Under the pieces are notes generated by a model. It saw nothing but the letters and a program-made list of their open reading frames with translations, searched no databases and had not been told where the DNA came from. This document shows positions 21,000 through 32,568 of a stretch of 64,000 nt of DNA, one piece after another. Within the stretch, counting starts at the first letter, position 1. Each line of letters starts with the position of its first letter. The stretch is from Balanoglossus misakiensis (lineage: Eukaryota > Hemichordata): positions 1,488,001 through 1,552,000 of the forward strand of contig CM082592.2 of assembly GCA_040954595.2 (NCBI GenBank), given 5' to 3'. The translations under genes and the position numbers were made by a program.

Positions 21000-22196
21000 A
21001 TGAAGCCCACTCGATGCATTTTGGTCTGTCTGTTTGCCGTCTGCGTTCTATCCACGGCGGTCGTTTTATACGACTACGTAAATATTCGACGTGTGCGTAC
21101 CCGCGAGGAGGTGGGAGTCGGGCAGGGGATAGTTCCTTTGGAAAACACAACCATGCCACGATTTGTGCCGTGGAAACTGGGAGTTGATCGAGACGGTGGA
21201 AATTCCAGTCACTCGTGTGAATCCCTGGAGCGCCTCCTGTCAAACAGAAAATCGGCTAACTGCTCTATTGTAATGGAGCATATGAGAAATTGTCACAACG
21301 GGACAGACATCGGTCGGAAGCCATTACCGAACTTCTTCGTGGGGAGAAACGGCAGTACTGAGCCCGATGACGCGTACAGGAAAGCGAACGTGGCTTTCGT
21401 CCATCTGCCGAAGGCGGGCGGTACTTCGGTGGAGAGTGTTTTGAAGAAGATACCCGGACTGGCGACGGGGAAAAAAGTCAGAAAATTCGGCATTTCCCAT
21501 TGCCGGGGGTTGTACGATTTCAGCAGAACAGTTGGTAAGACTGCTGAGCAATCCTATTTCTTGTCTAAAAGAACATTTGGTCTGCATCACTATGCATACT
21601 CCCAGCGACCATTTGCCTACGTGACCTGGTTTCGAGAACCACTCTCAAGACTGCTATCCACCTATTATTATCTAAAAAGAACTAGATGCGCCGCCCGCGG
21701 TCATATCGTCTGTGCTGAATACCTCCTGAAGTCCACGAACCTGACCGATTACTTGATTAAGACCATTGACATTCACTATCAAGATATGGACAATTTTTAC
21801 GTGCGGCTTTTGCAGTTTGGCGACTTTCCGAGCATAGACGCCACATTTGAAGATGGGTGGGGTGGGGTGGCCCTTAAAGACGCCAAGAACATCCCGAAGA
21901 TAGAAGAGAAACACTACCTGGCTGCCAGGAACAATCTCTTCGCCAATATGGCGTTTGTCAGCCTGACAGAGGATTTCAAAACGTCACAGGACATGGTGTG
22001 TCACGTGTTCGGGATACCCCCGGCCAAAAGCGAGAAGCACCTCAACGCGAATAAACACGAACACAATTTCACCGACTTCGAACTATCTGAACTGCGACGT
22101 AGAAACCACTGGGACTTGAAATTATACGAAGACGTACGCCAAAATGATTTATCAGCAGCAAAAGAAGACATATCTTTCACTGTGATTTCACACTAA
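21000..22196 (+). CDS. Golgi type II membrane sulfotransferase (Sulfotransfer_2-like)
   Basis: 398 codons in one exon from an ATG at 21000 to TAA at 22194-22196. The frame is open a little further upstream, but only through a GTG, so the ATG is chosen. A 5-residue cytosolic tail is followed by one hydrophobic segment (about residues 6-23), as in Golgi sulfotransferases, then a stem with several Asn-X-Ser/Thr sites. The PAPS 5'-phosphosulfate loop is VAFVHLPKAGGTSVESVL (about residue 130). The 3'-phosphate region is YVTWFREPLSRLLSTYYYLK (about residue 205). Expected role: moving sulfate from PAPS to a carbohydrate in the Golgi lumen. The acceptor sugar cannot be told. An upstream acceptor at 20918 suggests a non-coding 5' exon. 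The frame looks intact and functional. Confidence 0.88.
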   Translation: MKPTRCILVCLFAVCVLSTAVVLYDYVNIRRVRTREEVGVGQGIVPLENTTMPRFVPWKLGVDRDGGNSSHSCESLERLLSNRKSANCSIVMEHMRNCHNGTDIGRKPLPNFFVGRNGSTEPDDAYRKANVAFVHLPKAGGTSVESVLKKIPGLATGKKVRKFGISHCRGLYDFSRTVGKTAEQSYFLSKRTFGLHHYAYSQRPFAYVTWFREPLSRLLSTYYYLKRTRCAARGHIVCAEYLLKSTNLTDYLIKTIDIHYQDMDNFYVRLLQFGDFPSIDATFEDGWGGVALKDAKNIPKIEEKHYLAARNNLFANMAFVSLTEDFKTSQDMVCHVFGIPPAKSEKHLNANKHEHNFTDFELSELRRRNHWDLKLYEDVRQNDLSAAKEDISFTVISH

Positions 22197-22893
22197 ACAA
22201 CATCCAACTGTATTTACTAACGTTATGAAACATTTTTACGGTAATGGTTTAGTTCTAACCTCACCAGCAAATACAGCTGGTGTTTTACTAGTTGTAAATC
22301 AAAATGGACAACTGATGAAAAATACCAAGCCGTTAGATGTTTTGGTTACCATGCACATTTATGCATGCAAGGAACTGTATCAGCTGCCTGACAGCACACA
22401 GTGGTTCCCCTTTAGCGGTTTTATGTTTACAGATACCGATAAATTCGTCTGCTTTGCCTGTCTGTGCGAACATTAACCCCCATCACAAATTATACTAGTA
22501 GCACAGTTGGCCTTACGACGACAGGTCACAGTCACAACTCTTTGACACCGCTTATCATCTCTTGACATGGCATCAAAACTTGGTCCCAAATGCCCTATCG
22601 AGCGTCACTCAGACCATGGACGTAAAAAAGCTGGTAATGTCTTGATAATACCAGTACTCCAGGCAAATAATACCAGTACTCCAGGATTTGTGTGCGTGAT
22701 CCTGACAACGCAATGATTTTTATCGCAGCCTAGGTAACAATTAACATTTGGCTATACAAACTTCTGTCCATTTAAATGATTAATCATATGTGTACAGTGG
22801 GTGTACCTGTTAATATGTACCCACTAATAGCGAGAGATATATCAAAATAAAGCTTGCACACCAACCTACTTTAAAAAAACAATTCATCAAACT
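22197..22893. other. 3' flank of the sulfotransferase gene
   Basis: Likely 3' UTR up to the poly(A) signal at 22846-22851. A 16-bp duplicated string (AATACCAGTACTCCAG) occurs at about 22649 and 22669. No gene seen. Confidence 0.5.
22846..22851 (+). terminator. Candidate poly(A) signal of the sulfotransferase gene
   Basis: AATAAA about 650 bases after the stop codon on the coding strand. It is the first canonical signal seen downstream. Confidence 0.45.
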
Positions 22894-22985
22894 GCTGTTT
22901 CGTGAGTCACTGGACTCACTCATCAGGAGACTAAATTGGCCAGTTTAGTCTCCTGATGGGTGAGCCCAGTGACTTACGAAACAGC
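22894..22985. repeat. 92-bp palindrome without a loop
   Basis: The two halves are reverse complements with four mismatches and meet at TGGCCA, so there is essentially no spacer. The outer ends are GCTGTTTCG and CGAAACAGC. No target duplication was found. Confidence 0.85.
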
Positions 22986-23030
22986 GTTGTAGAGATTTTA
23001 CCGCCTTTCGTTTCTCCTACTACCCTACTT

Positions 23031-23142
23031 TATGTATGTATGTATGTATGTATGTATGTATGTATGTATGTATGTATGTATGTATGTATGTATGTATGTA
23101 TGTATGTATGTATGTATGTATGTATGTATGTATGTATGTATG
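23031..23142. repeat. (TATG)n microsatellite
   Basis: Uninterrupted four-base repeat, 28 units. It generates spurious open frames (MYVCMYVC) on both strands. Confidence 0.97.
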
Positions 23143-23159
23143 ATACCCTCTCTTAGCGA

Positions 23160-23345
23160 AAAGTTTGAAATTTCGAGAGTTGCATCTTGCGATGAATCTT
23201 GTATGAGATTAGTTTTCCTCATTTCATCGAGTAAACACAGGTTAACAATGCGTGACATTAAAAATAATTTATTTATGATTGTCGTAAGATGAAAAGGAAT
23301 GAATTAATATTAAAATCTTTGCTTCCGGTATATGGACAAATTAAA
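23160..23345 (+). pseudogene. Remnant of intron sequence from a lost lectin-GAIN gene copy
   Basis: This stretch resembles 25795-25990 in the fifth intron of the downstream gene: TGTATGAGATTA, then a string like TGCATGACATT, TTATTTATGA, GCTTCCGGTA and AAATTAAACAAAA in the same order. Since that intron block sits here 5' of the gene, it is best explained as debris of an earlier tandem copy, cut off by the microsatellite. Confidence 0.55.
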
Positions 23346-23576
23346 CAAAACTTATATTAATCATCAAGGTGGCTTCTCCAGGTGATTGGTCCTGTTCCAA
23401 ACAATCTCTGGTGTGTCTGCCAACTAATAAATGTAAGTACCCAGCATAGCGTCGCCAAGTAGTCTTTGCTTTCTCTCTCTCTCTCCACAGTGGTTACAAA
23501 TCTTTGCAAAACACGCATAATTTATCAAGTAGCTTATATTTAAGATAATCACAGATTAGCCGCACAACTCGCAACC

Positions 23577-26500
23577 ATGACTTGCCTGAGAAGCTGTAAG
23601 ATGTTACAAGAATGTCGTGAAATACCTTTGAAGTTAACGCTCATCGCTACATTCGTCATGCTGTCGGTGACATTACTGCAGCAAGCAGGTAAGACATTTT
23701 AATTCCTCAAAACAGGAGCACAAGAATCTTATTATTTTGTGATTGTTTAAAATGATTGTCATAAGAATAACGATTTGATTTCCAGGTTGCGTCACCTACC
23801 ACGTTTTCGAGCCGATGGATCACCCTTCTGCCTACAATTTTTGTGAGCGATTAGGTCTTCGCCTTGTTAAAGATGACAGCGAAGAAAAACACACAGCTAT
23901 AGTAAACAATTTAGAAGAACGAGGCATGCTAAGCGAGTCATACTGGATAGATGCTCGACTGATTGACAGGGGAAGCGTAGTCACAAGAGACGGGGACATT
24001 TTGACTCACAAGCCCAGGGGTACAGATTTTTCACAGAATAATGGAGAGTGTATCATACTGTTGTGAGTTAAGCGTTTTGAAACTATATTCAAATATGAAG
24101 AAATGTGTGTTTTTGTGATAATTATAATACTGCTAAACTTGAAGCAATCATTGTGTGTCATGTGCAAAAGCTGACAATGGAAAATCAGTAGGGACAAAGT
24201 TGATTGCCAATTTAAAGATATGCAGATGTTACAATGGACAATATCTTCGGATCACAATTATATCTCTTTTGTAATTGCGTACACATGACTCCTTTTTATG
24301 GAAAATTTCAATCGGAAACTGTGAGATATGGCCAGATTTGTCTCGTCGTTTACCGTTAAACACCAAACTTTCTCTGCAAAATGTGGTACAACAATCTAAC
24401 TCCGAGTTATTTATGTTTCTGCCAATTTAAGATCATGTAGACTTTATTCTCCACTGTCTTTCGATCTTAGTCAACCGTTAAGGAGAAATGCAGAAAACGT
24501 TTTGCAGTATATATTATGAAAGGTGAACGGGTTGACTGGCGTTAATGTGCGACGATAAAATATACTTACTTGAAGTTTTAATTCCCAGATTTGGCACATG
24601 GAACACTCTAAATTGCGCCTACAGTATGGCAGTTGTATGTGAAAATGCTAGTAAGTTATTTTTGCCTCTTAGTCTACCTTATGACTGATCTACCTTATCC
24701 TGTTTGGTTCAAGTCGAAAGAAATGTTGTTGCAGTTTGCATCTTTAATTAGGTGACACAATCACCTCATTTAATTGTCAAAACATGTATTTGCTTTGTTT
24801 TCAGAATACTAGATATTTATCGGTGTATTTCGCCGTTTCCTTGAATACAGACGTAAAATAAAAGCTTAATTAGAGACCCCAAATCAAAATAGACATTAAT
24901 TTTATTTTGAAGGAAACAAATTGTGTTTTTATCTCTTTTGTAGCTTCTTTCGACTTAACTAACACACTCAAGAAGAGTATGGAGGATGCATACCAGCTAT
25001 GTGAGAAGTTGGGGTTACGTCTTCTAACCGACACAACTGAATGGAAATATGCACAGTACTGTGGATACGCTTCAGGGTCGACATACTTCTGGATTGATGC
25101 TAACATCACAGCAGATGGCAATGTCAAGACAGCCAGCGGTTTAATATTGGAACACACGCCTTTTGCGGCCAAACAGGCTTTTGAAGTCGGATTGTGTATT
25201 CGTGTAGTGTGAGTCGCTCTTTGTCCCTGTCATAGGCGTTGGAACTTGCGAGATTACATTGGAGAAATAATGACAGTTAAATGTGTGTATGCTTGTTGCA
25301 ACACGTGTTTCTTATCTTAAAGGTTACAATCAGTATTTTGCACTATTTCTGGTATTTTGTCAACTTAATCTGCCATATCGTCTGAATTGCAAAGCACAAT
25401 TTGAGCATGATACTTTACAGCTAACGCTGATTGCATTACAATTTCAACATGTGCCTTACAATATGAAAGACAGTGGATGTAAGAAAGTAATCGGAACCCT
25501 GCCAATGTGAAGATTGAGTTTTTATATTGAACGATTTTGGAAAACTAAGCCAGGGTATGCTTCGTGAATAATGATTTTATTCAAATAACGCAAAATGTGG
25601 CCTTATGACCAGCCCGCATTCTGTAGAGATCACTATTGACATTGTACAGCAATCATTGTACAAGTCTTAAACAATACTTTGTTATACAGATGTGGCATAA
25701 TTGGTAAAGGTAGTTGGTTCACTGGAGACTGCAGTGAAGGTCAAAGGTTTATTTGCGAGGATAAAAGTAAGTAGTTGTGACATCAGCCTTTCCTGCATAT
25801 ATTTTCATGATTCGAGCGTTTGATCTCGCGATGACTTTTGTATGAGATTATTTTTAACGATTTCATTAAGTATACACAGATAAAGAAATGCATGACATTG
25901 CAATTATTTATGACTGTCTTGACATGAAATGGAATTAATTAGTATTAAACGTGTTGCTTCCGGTAAACAGATAAATTAAACAAAAGGTGGCTTAGATCAA
26001 CACAGTGTTTGTGTCATAACCAGTGGGGATTATGTATAAAACATATCTTGGACAAAATTAATGAAATAAATCGGCATATTGACTTCTCTTTAGTGCATAT
26101 TTGATATGTGTTGAATGCGTAGCCTTTCATGCATTGTCTTCGCCAATGGATAATGCTAAAGTGTGGATTCTCAGAGGAGAACCTAGACTTGCTCCAAGTC
26201 TATGGGCTTCATTATGTGTAGGGAACGCTACCCGAAACCACAAGCTCAGTCCCAAATTCGAAACTCACCTCACTACCAAAAACACGCTCAAGGCAAGCAT
26301 GCACGCAAAAATTATTGCAATTATTTATTAAGACAAAAAACCACCGAAAACACAAAAAGTATTGAGATTTAAAAACCACCAAGTGACTAGTGGGCTAGTC
26401 TAAGGACAACCCTGCTGAAGTGGGCTCCGAAGTAGATCGCTATATGGTCACATTTTATTACCCTTGAACTTTGCAAGTTCGAACTTAAGTAAACACACAA

Positions 26501-29500
26501 TAATTAATGCATATCATTTACAACATTCAGATAATGAGTTGCTTCTGCTGCGGGAGAGGTTGGTCAAGATAAGTGACGAAGAATTCAGAACAGCAGATGT
26601 GGTAAGAAAGGTGCCAATCATTTGAGATTGATGTAATGCACTGTAGTGTATAAAGCCACAAGTTAGCGAAATCCACTTAAGGTGGCATTGCATGAAAAGT
26701 TGTGATTTTTGCCAAATTTTACTTTTTTACATAAATCGGTAGGCCTGATACTGACCCACAACCTGACTAATACGTCTTGGCGGAAATGGTGCATAATCAC
26801 CCCAAAATAGCACTTTTCTGAATGAGTTCACAGCTTAACAAATAGGTGTCAACAATGCAAATAGCCGTTTTTCTCAGTTTGCATTTTCGCTGCTCTTGAC
26901 AACTTCGGACTAAAATAGCTTCGCCCTGCGTTGGCCGAATTTGCTCAAATTTTGACAGGGAATTGTGTATGACCCATCCAACAAAACGCTAGTTTTGTTT
27001 GTCGATAAAGTGTCCCTGGCGGGAATAAACTCTGATTCAATACAACTCACCGTGAATTTGATCAAATTTTCTGAAAATCTAACTTTTAAACGCTGTTACT
27101 CCTCAATGGAAGCAGATAACGCAAAACAAAATTACCGTTTTTTTGCACGTGTACTCTAGTTTTGAATGACATATTAAGATGCATGATGCATGGTCAACTT
27201 TTTTACCTATTTTAAATTTCATGACATAATATCAAAAAATGGGTTTTTTCACCCAAAATCGCCACCATTTCCGGGGATCAATAATATTTGCAACTCAAAC
27301 AAAAGTTCAAAATCTCAGCTTCCAGAATATATATGGTTTATGGGGGTTTTAACTTTTTCTTTGATGAGAAATAGGCCTCTGAAAAAGTCTCGACGGTTTC
27401 ATGCAGTGCCACCTTAAACGTACTTTAAATGTCTTTATGGGATATGACTATTTTGTGACAACCACATACTAAATAGCTGTATTTTCTTTTGCCAGGGTAT
27501 TAGTGTAATTGACAAGGTGGACACTTTAACCTCCGACCTCTTAAATAAAAGTGTCATATTTGAAGGAAGAATTCTATTTGCAAAAGGTATTGTGATCTTT
27601 TTAATTTAAAACCACAATGAATCTGTGACGTCAATATTCATTTCAACACCGTCCACATTTAATATCATCCAATGATGTAAATATGATAATGGTATCATAC
27701 GCAGAAATGTAGAACCTTACAATCCTTAAGCGTATCGAATATGTGTCAACTATACTTCGTTTGTTTCAATGAATCATGCAGATAATTGGTGACCGTCAAA
27801 TATGTTATTCTCAGAAAAACTAAGCATTGGGCAATTCCAAAAGCTGATGGATACGAGAAATGAGACACACTTATTATCAACCGGCGTATGATGCAATAGC
27901 CGATGAGGAGTTTTAAATGTCAATAATTACATATTTCAGAAACACTGAATGTCATGCAAAAGGTGATAGACAGAATGCAGTCCCTAATTGACGCCAATCC
28001 GAGCGACAGGCTGAAACCCGGGCAGGCAAATCACCTGACAAAGATAACAACGAAAGTATTCCACCAGTTATCAATGTTTATACTGAACGAGGCTAATTAT
28101 GGACATGGACCAATCATGGTGAACACTTCTTCTCTTGTGCTGCATCTGGAAAAGAACTTTGCGCAGGACTTGTGCGACACCAATGTAATGATTGGAGATG
28201 GAAGTGGATTCAATATTCCACCAGCAGACAGTATGTTTCCACAATTGTCGCAGGACACAGTCTTGAACGTGATGGTTCGTATACAACGTCTATAATCAGA
28301 AAAAAAATATTTCATTTTCCATCATACACTGCTTTATACTTCTATATTGATATTTGTATACTATTGGTCGTTAGGACTTTTCCGCCAGTAAACTATAATG
28401 TGACGTCCCAGTGATCTTGCTATCATTAATGGAATGAACTGTAGGCTGATATTTGTGTTGAGTCAATGCATCCGTTGCAATTTTTTATACAAAGTTAGCC
28501 CATACTATATTTTAATGATGATCTTTGGTTTTATGTACAGTATCTGTTGTTGTCATCTCGTGTCATTATGCTCAAGAATAATTACAGTATTTTTTTGCCT
28601 TTAGATTTTCCGATTCGGTGGGAACCCGCACAGATTGGCAAATAGGACACATGGCTTCACTACCGAAATACTGACCTTGGAATTCAGAGATGAAGATGGT
28701 AATGAGATTAAAGGTTGGTTTTCATTAAGGCCAAAAGTGGCATCCTAACATTCGTATGGAACTCACAAAAATACTTGAAATGTTTGGGGGAAAGAAGTTG
28801 CCTCTCTGGAACGCCTTGGGTTATTGATTTGGGCAAGGAGCATGTCCTGTGTCACCATTGTCGTAACGAAGCACCATTTAAACTGGAAAAGGCGAATTCC
28901 TTCTTTAAAACAACTTTACCTAGAAACTAAGCAACATATTTGTATAAACATACTCGCTAGCGTTTTCATCTTGGAGGGCGTAACTAGATTAATGACCAAT
29001 CTGTGAATATACTTTTGAATCAGTTTGAGTTATAACATAACATTTTTATTTTCAGTGAAAAATGCATCAGAGGATCTCGGTGTATGGCTTGGTAATTATC
29101 AGACACCTATAAATGAAAGCATCGTTAGGGGATTATACGTGGAAAGTGAAGGAGTCACTAACTATGCATTGACAGTAACGGTAATCTTCACATACTATAT
29201 GAAATTCACTTATCATTACATGTTTTCTGATCTAGTCTTTAACATAACCATTTGATCAACGGGGCAAAACTCAAACATGAGTATTAATGGTATTGGTGTT
29301 ATTTCAAACATAGTGTTATCTGTTACCTCACAAATTTCATTATGTGAAGTTTATCATGCGTCGATTTCTCATTATTTTCGTTGCAGGCGCTATCGGCCTA
29401 CTCTGCATTTCAAATAATCCTGGAAGCATCAGCGCCTGTCTTCGAGACTACTACAGCATACATCTCACTGGAAAGACTTGACGCCGTCGGTGGCTACAGT

Positions 29501-30652
29501 GGTTTCCATTATGTAACTGAGTTGGTATTTGCAGGGTGTACAGCATCCATATTTCTACCAGAAGCAAAGATCACCAGGACGGGCTTGTATTACATATTCT
29601 TTGACCTTACCAGTGGTAAGATTGTGGTATTTACATAATTAATACAACTATTGCACAATGATTGTTGATTGCAACACATAGTTGTGTTTTCTTTTTTTTT
29701 TTTTTGCTGTTTATGCTTCTTTTTAATTTCAAAAACGTCAGAAAGTTATACTACGATCTTGAGGTTTTAATATAGCGTTCCCAATTTTCTAATTTTACTA
29801 TCGAGCTTAGATGGGTCCATCTAAATATGCTTACTGATGTTTATCTAAATATGCTTACTGATTGTTATACATTTACTTCTTGTCGATGCCCAATAGTGAT
29901 TGTACGTTGCACTTTGATCAAGTGATAGATTAAACGGGCGCTCAACCCGTTTAATCGGCCTCCATACAAAGGTGTACACAAAACACGTGGTATGCGTTCT
30001 GTATTTCTTTTACCTATAGCAATATAATACAAAAGTTTATGAATTTCATTTTTTGGGTGCACACTACCTTACAAATATCCAGTTGGTTTTATATGGAATA
30101 TGTTGATGTAACCGAAGTTCTGTGTATATTTTTCCCTACAGCCCATGGGGTTGACATCACTGTTCTCACTACTCAACACAGATGTAGCTACTTTGATGAG
30201 ACTAACTGGCAAAATGATGGTTGTAAGGTATACAAATTAATTTCTTCTACATTTTGCAAAAGTTGAAATGCTCCATGTACTTGCGATTGATGAAATTTAA
30301 GACAAGTGGCAATCAGTGCGATTTCAGTGGGTACTGTGGATAAATATGCAACAAAAACTTAAAATGCAGAACAAGGTACTGCACCTTACAATTAATACTG
30401 ACATATGGAAAATACCGTAAACGTACAAAATGCACTGATTCACGTGGGGCGCTTTTCCTTGTTTAAATTAACGCTGGGATGTGAACCAGGTGTTTGATCT
30501 TGTTTCACTTGCAAAAGAAACGCCTAATGCTTTGTCATCACGTTTTTTTTCTGCTTGATATCTTGCAGGTGTCACCAAAATCCGACTTCAATTCTACCCT
30601 TTGTCTGTGTAATCACCTGACTGTTTTCAGTGCAATGGTGGGATTTGTTTAA
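23577..30652 (+). CDS. Lectin-GAIN gene A: two C-type lectin-like domains plus GAIN/GPS, 13 exons
   Basis: Exons with GT-AG borders and matching phases: 23577-23688, 23786-24062, 24589-24650, 24944-25208, 25690-25766, 26531-26601, 27496-27586, 27940-28274, 28605-28713, 29056-29180, 29387-29615, 30142-30227, 30569-30652. They total 640 codons plus stop. The N-terminus has a hydrophobic segment (LTLIATFVMLSVTLL) acting as signal peptide or anchor. Lectin-like domain 1 (about residues 38-150) has YWIDARL, NNGECI and VVCENA; domain 2 (about 151-264) has YFWIDANI, GLCIRV and RFICEDK. Residues 265-640 form a GAIN-like region ending in a GPS motif, CSYFDETNWQNDGCK then CLCNHLTVFS. The stop comes six residues after that motif, with no transmembrane exon. 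Relatives include polycystin-1-like and adhesion receptors. The product is probably secreted or N-terminally anchored. The ligand is unknown. Confidence 0.85.
26681..27413. mobile_element. TTAA-type MITE inside intron 6 of gene A
   Basis: Ends are GGTGGCATTGCATGAAA and TTTCATGCAGTGCCACC, bordered by TTAA at 26677-26680 and 27414-27417. The same intron of gene B (about 35386) has a single TTAA and no insert, so it serves as the empty site. 733 bp with no coding frame. A decayed relative of its right part lies at 57798-57958. Confidence 0.88.
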
Positions 30653-32568
30653 TCTGATGGACGATTCCACGTTTAGCACAGGGGCCTCCGTGTGGTCTAC
30701 AGAAGTGATAAAATAAGCTTTTGGGACGAGTTCTAAACAAATGTTTACAATTCAAAATGTTATAGTGTTTTTTTAAACTTTATGAAGCAAGAAGTGTTCA
30801 TTTAGCCTTTTTGGAAATCGAGTTTTGTTGACAATGCATTAAATGTGAAAGGCATAGGTGTACGTTTAGCTAGAGGTGCCAACAAACTTGTCTGAAAGAG
30901 CAGCGTTTTGATGAGAGTTAGATGTGTCGTTAAAAAGAATTTCTATTGCGTGCGTCTATAATTGATTTTGTTCATATAGTACGATGATATTTATACATTT
31001 CTTTGTAATCTGCCAGTATTGGATATATACATGTATACATGGATCAATATTTCTGTTTTGTAATGACCAGTACTGTCACTTGCCATTGTAATAACCCGTA
31101 ATTGTACTTGTCATTAATTGGTGGAGTTCTAGTTTTCTGTAATTGAAATAGTTTTTATAGTGTTTGACTTGTATTGCTCTGGTTTATTCTGGTTGCCATT
31201 ACAGCGTACACTTACTGTGCGCTTTGTATGTATTGCGCCTTCTCCCAGAATCAAATTACGTGTATACATTGATCAATATTTCTGTTTTGTTAGTAATAAC
31301 CAATACTGTCACTTGCCATTGTAATAACCCGTAAGTGTACTTGTCATTAATTGATGGAGTTATAGTATTCTGTAATTGAAATAGTTTTTTATATGTGTTT
31401 GACTTGGATTGCTCTGGATTATTCTGGTTGACATTAAAGCGTACACTCACTAATATGTATGTGTTGCCCTTTTTTCCCCCACGAATAAACGGACAATTAA
31501 TTGATGAAGTCCTCTTCCGCCATTTCCACCAGTTTTTGATAAAAAAACAGCAACAACTGCGCCAGTTGTGCATATTTTCTCCTGAATAACTGTACTAAAA
31601 CGTAAGAAGAGGGGGGGGGGGTGTATGTCGTATTTGGGTAAATTTTGCAGATACTTTTGTATACCATATGTGCTGAATTCATACTCGCATATGTCCTCAG
31701 CAACATATCCCGCAGCAGAAGTAAGTCGATATCTGAATAATTCAATTGTTAAATGCAGACGACATGAGAGGCCGTATAATATTACGAATTGTTTTTCTAG
31801 AACTACAGAATTTGAGAATAAAAGTGTGACCATATATAAATAAATTAAAGCCACTCTCTTAAGATCTAATCCAGGGGCCCTTACCGGAGGGTTTACCTCT
31901 GGGAATCCGTATTGTAGCATTATTATTGACGTGGACAATGCACGAAGAGCAAGGAATTAAATATATATCACATGTACACTCAAGAGAAATGTATATTTGC
32001 AGGACAATAAATCGAAATTCCATTAGTTGGGTGAAACAGTTGAGGAATTACGTGTTAAGTTGATATTTAAACGTAATTTCTTGAGTTTAACAATAGACAA
32101 GGGAAACTTGTCATTCGATATTTGCAATACTGTTTTCAAACTTAATTTCCGACGAGTTTTAATTGTTCAAACATGCACCCCTTTACATTTTTCATTGTGC
32201 CCTTTCAGCAGGTAACGTGTGTACATGCACAAAGACTATCTTCTTGTTATCTCGAGGGTAGTGGCAATTGACGCAGTAACGTTCCAGTTGGTTGGTCCTA
32301 ACAACCCCTAGGATGTATCTGATGACAAAAAAAAATCAGCAGTTGAAGTGTGTACATGCACAGAGACTCTCACCTTGTTGTCTTGAGAAAGGTGTAGGGG
32401 TGGGGCAATTGACGAAGCAGCGCTCCAGTTTCAAACAACCCCAAGGCATAGCGTCTCCATGGTGCCTTGCTCTCTCTACCAATAGTTACAATTCTTTGCA
32501 AAACACGCATAACTTATCAAGCTTTTAATATACAGGTTGATCGCAGATTAGCCGCACAACTCGCAACC
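30653..32568. other. Intergenic region between lectin-GAIN genes A and B
   Basis: Holds an internal tandem duplication of about 230 bp (31020-31250 and 31262-31480, both with TGTCACTTGCCATTGTAATA). A block at 31600-32568 recurs before the third copy at 40320-41387. A G-run lies at 31611-31620. It probably contains the 3' UTR of gene A and the promoter of gene B. No other gene was found. Confidence 0.55.

Noticed and set aside
23031-23258. MYVCMYVC / THIHTYIH proteins
   Set aside because: Translations of the TATG microsatellite.
31450-31938. 162-codon minus-strand frame between genes A and B
   Set aside because: The DNA is a duplicated intergenic block also found at 39740 and 40330, where the frame is not kept.
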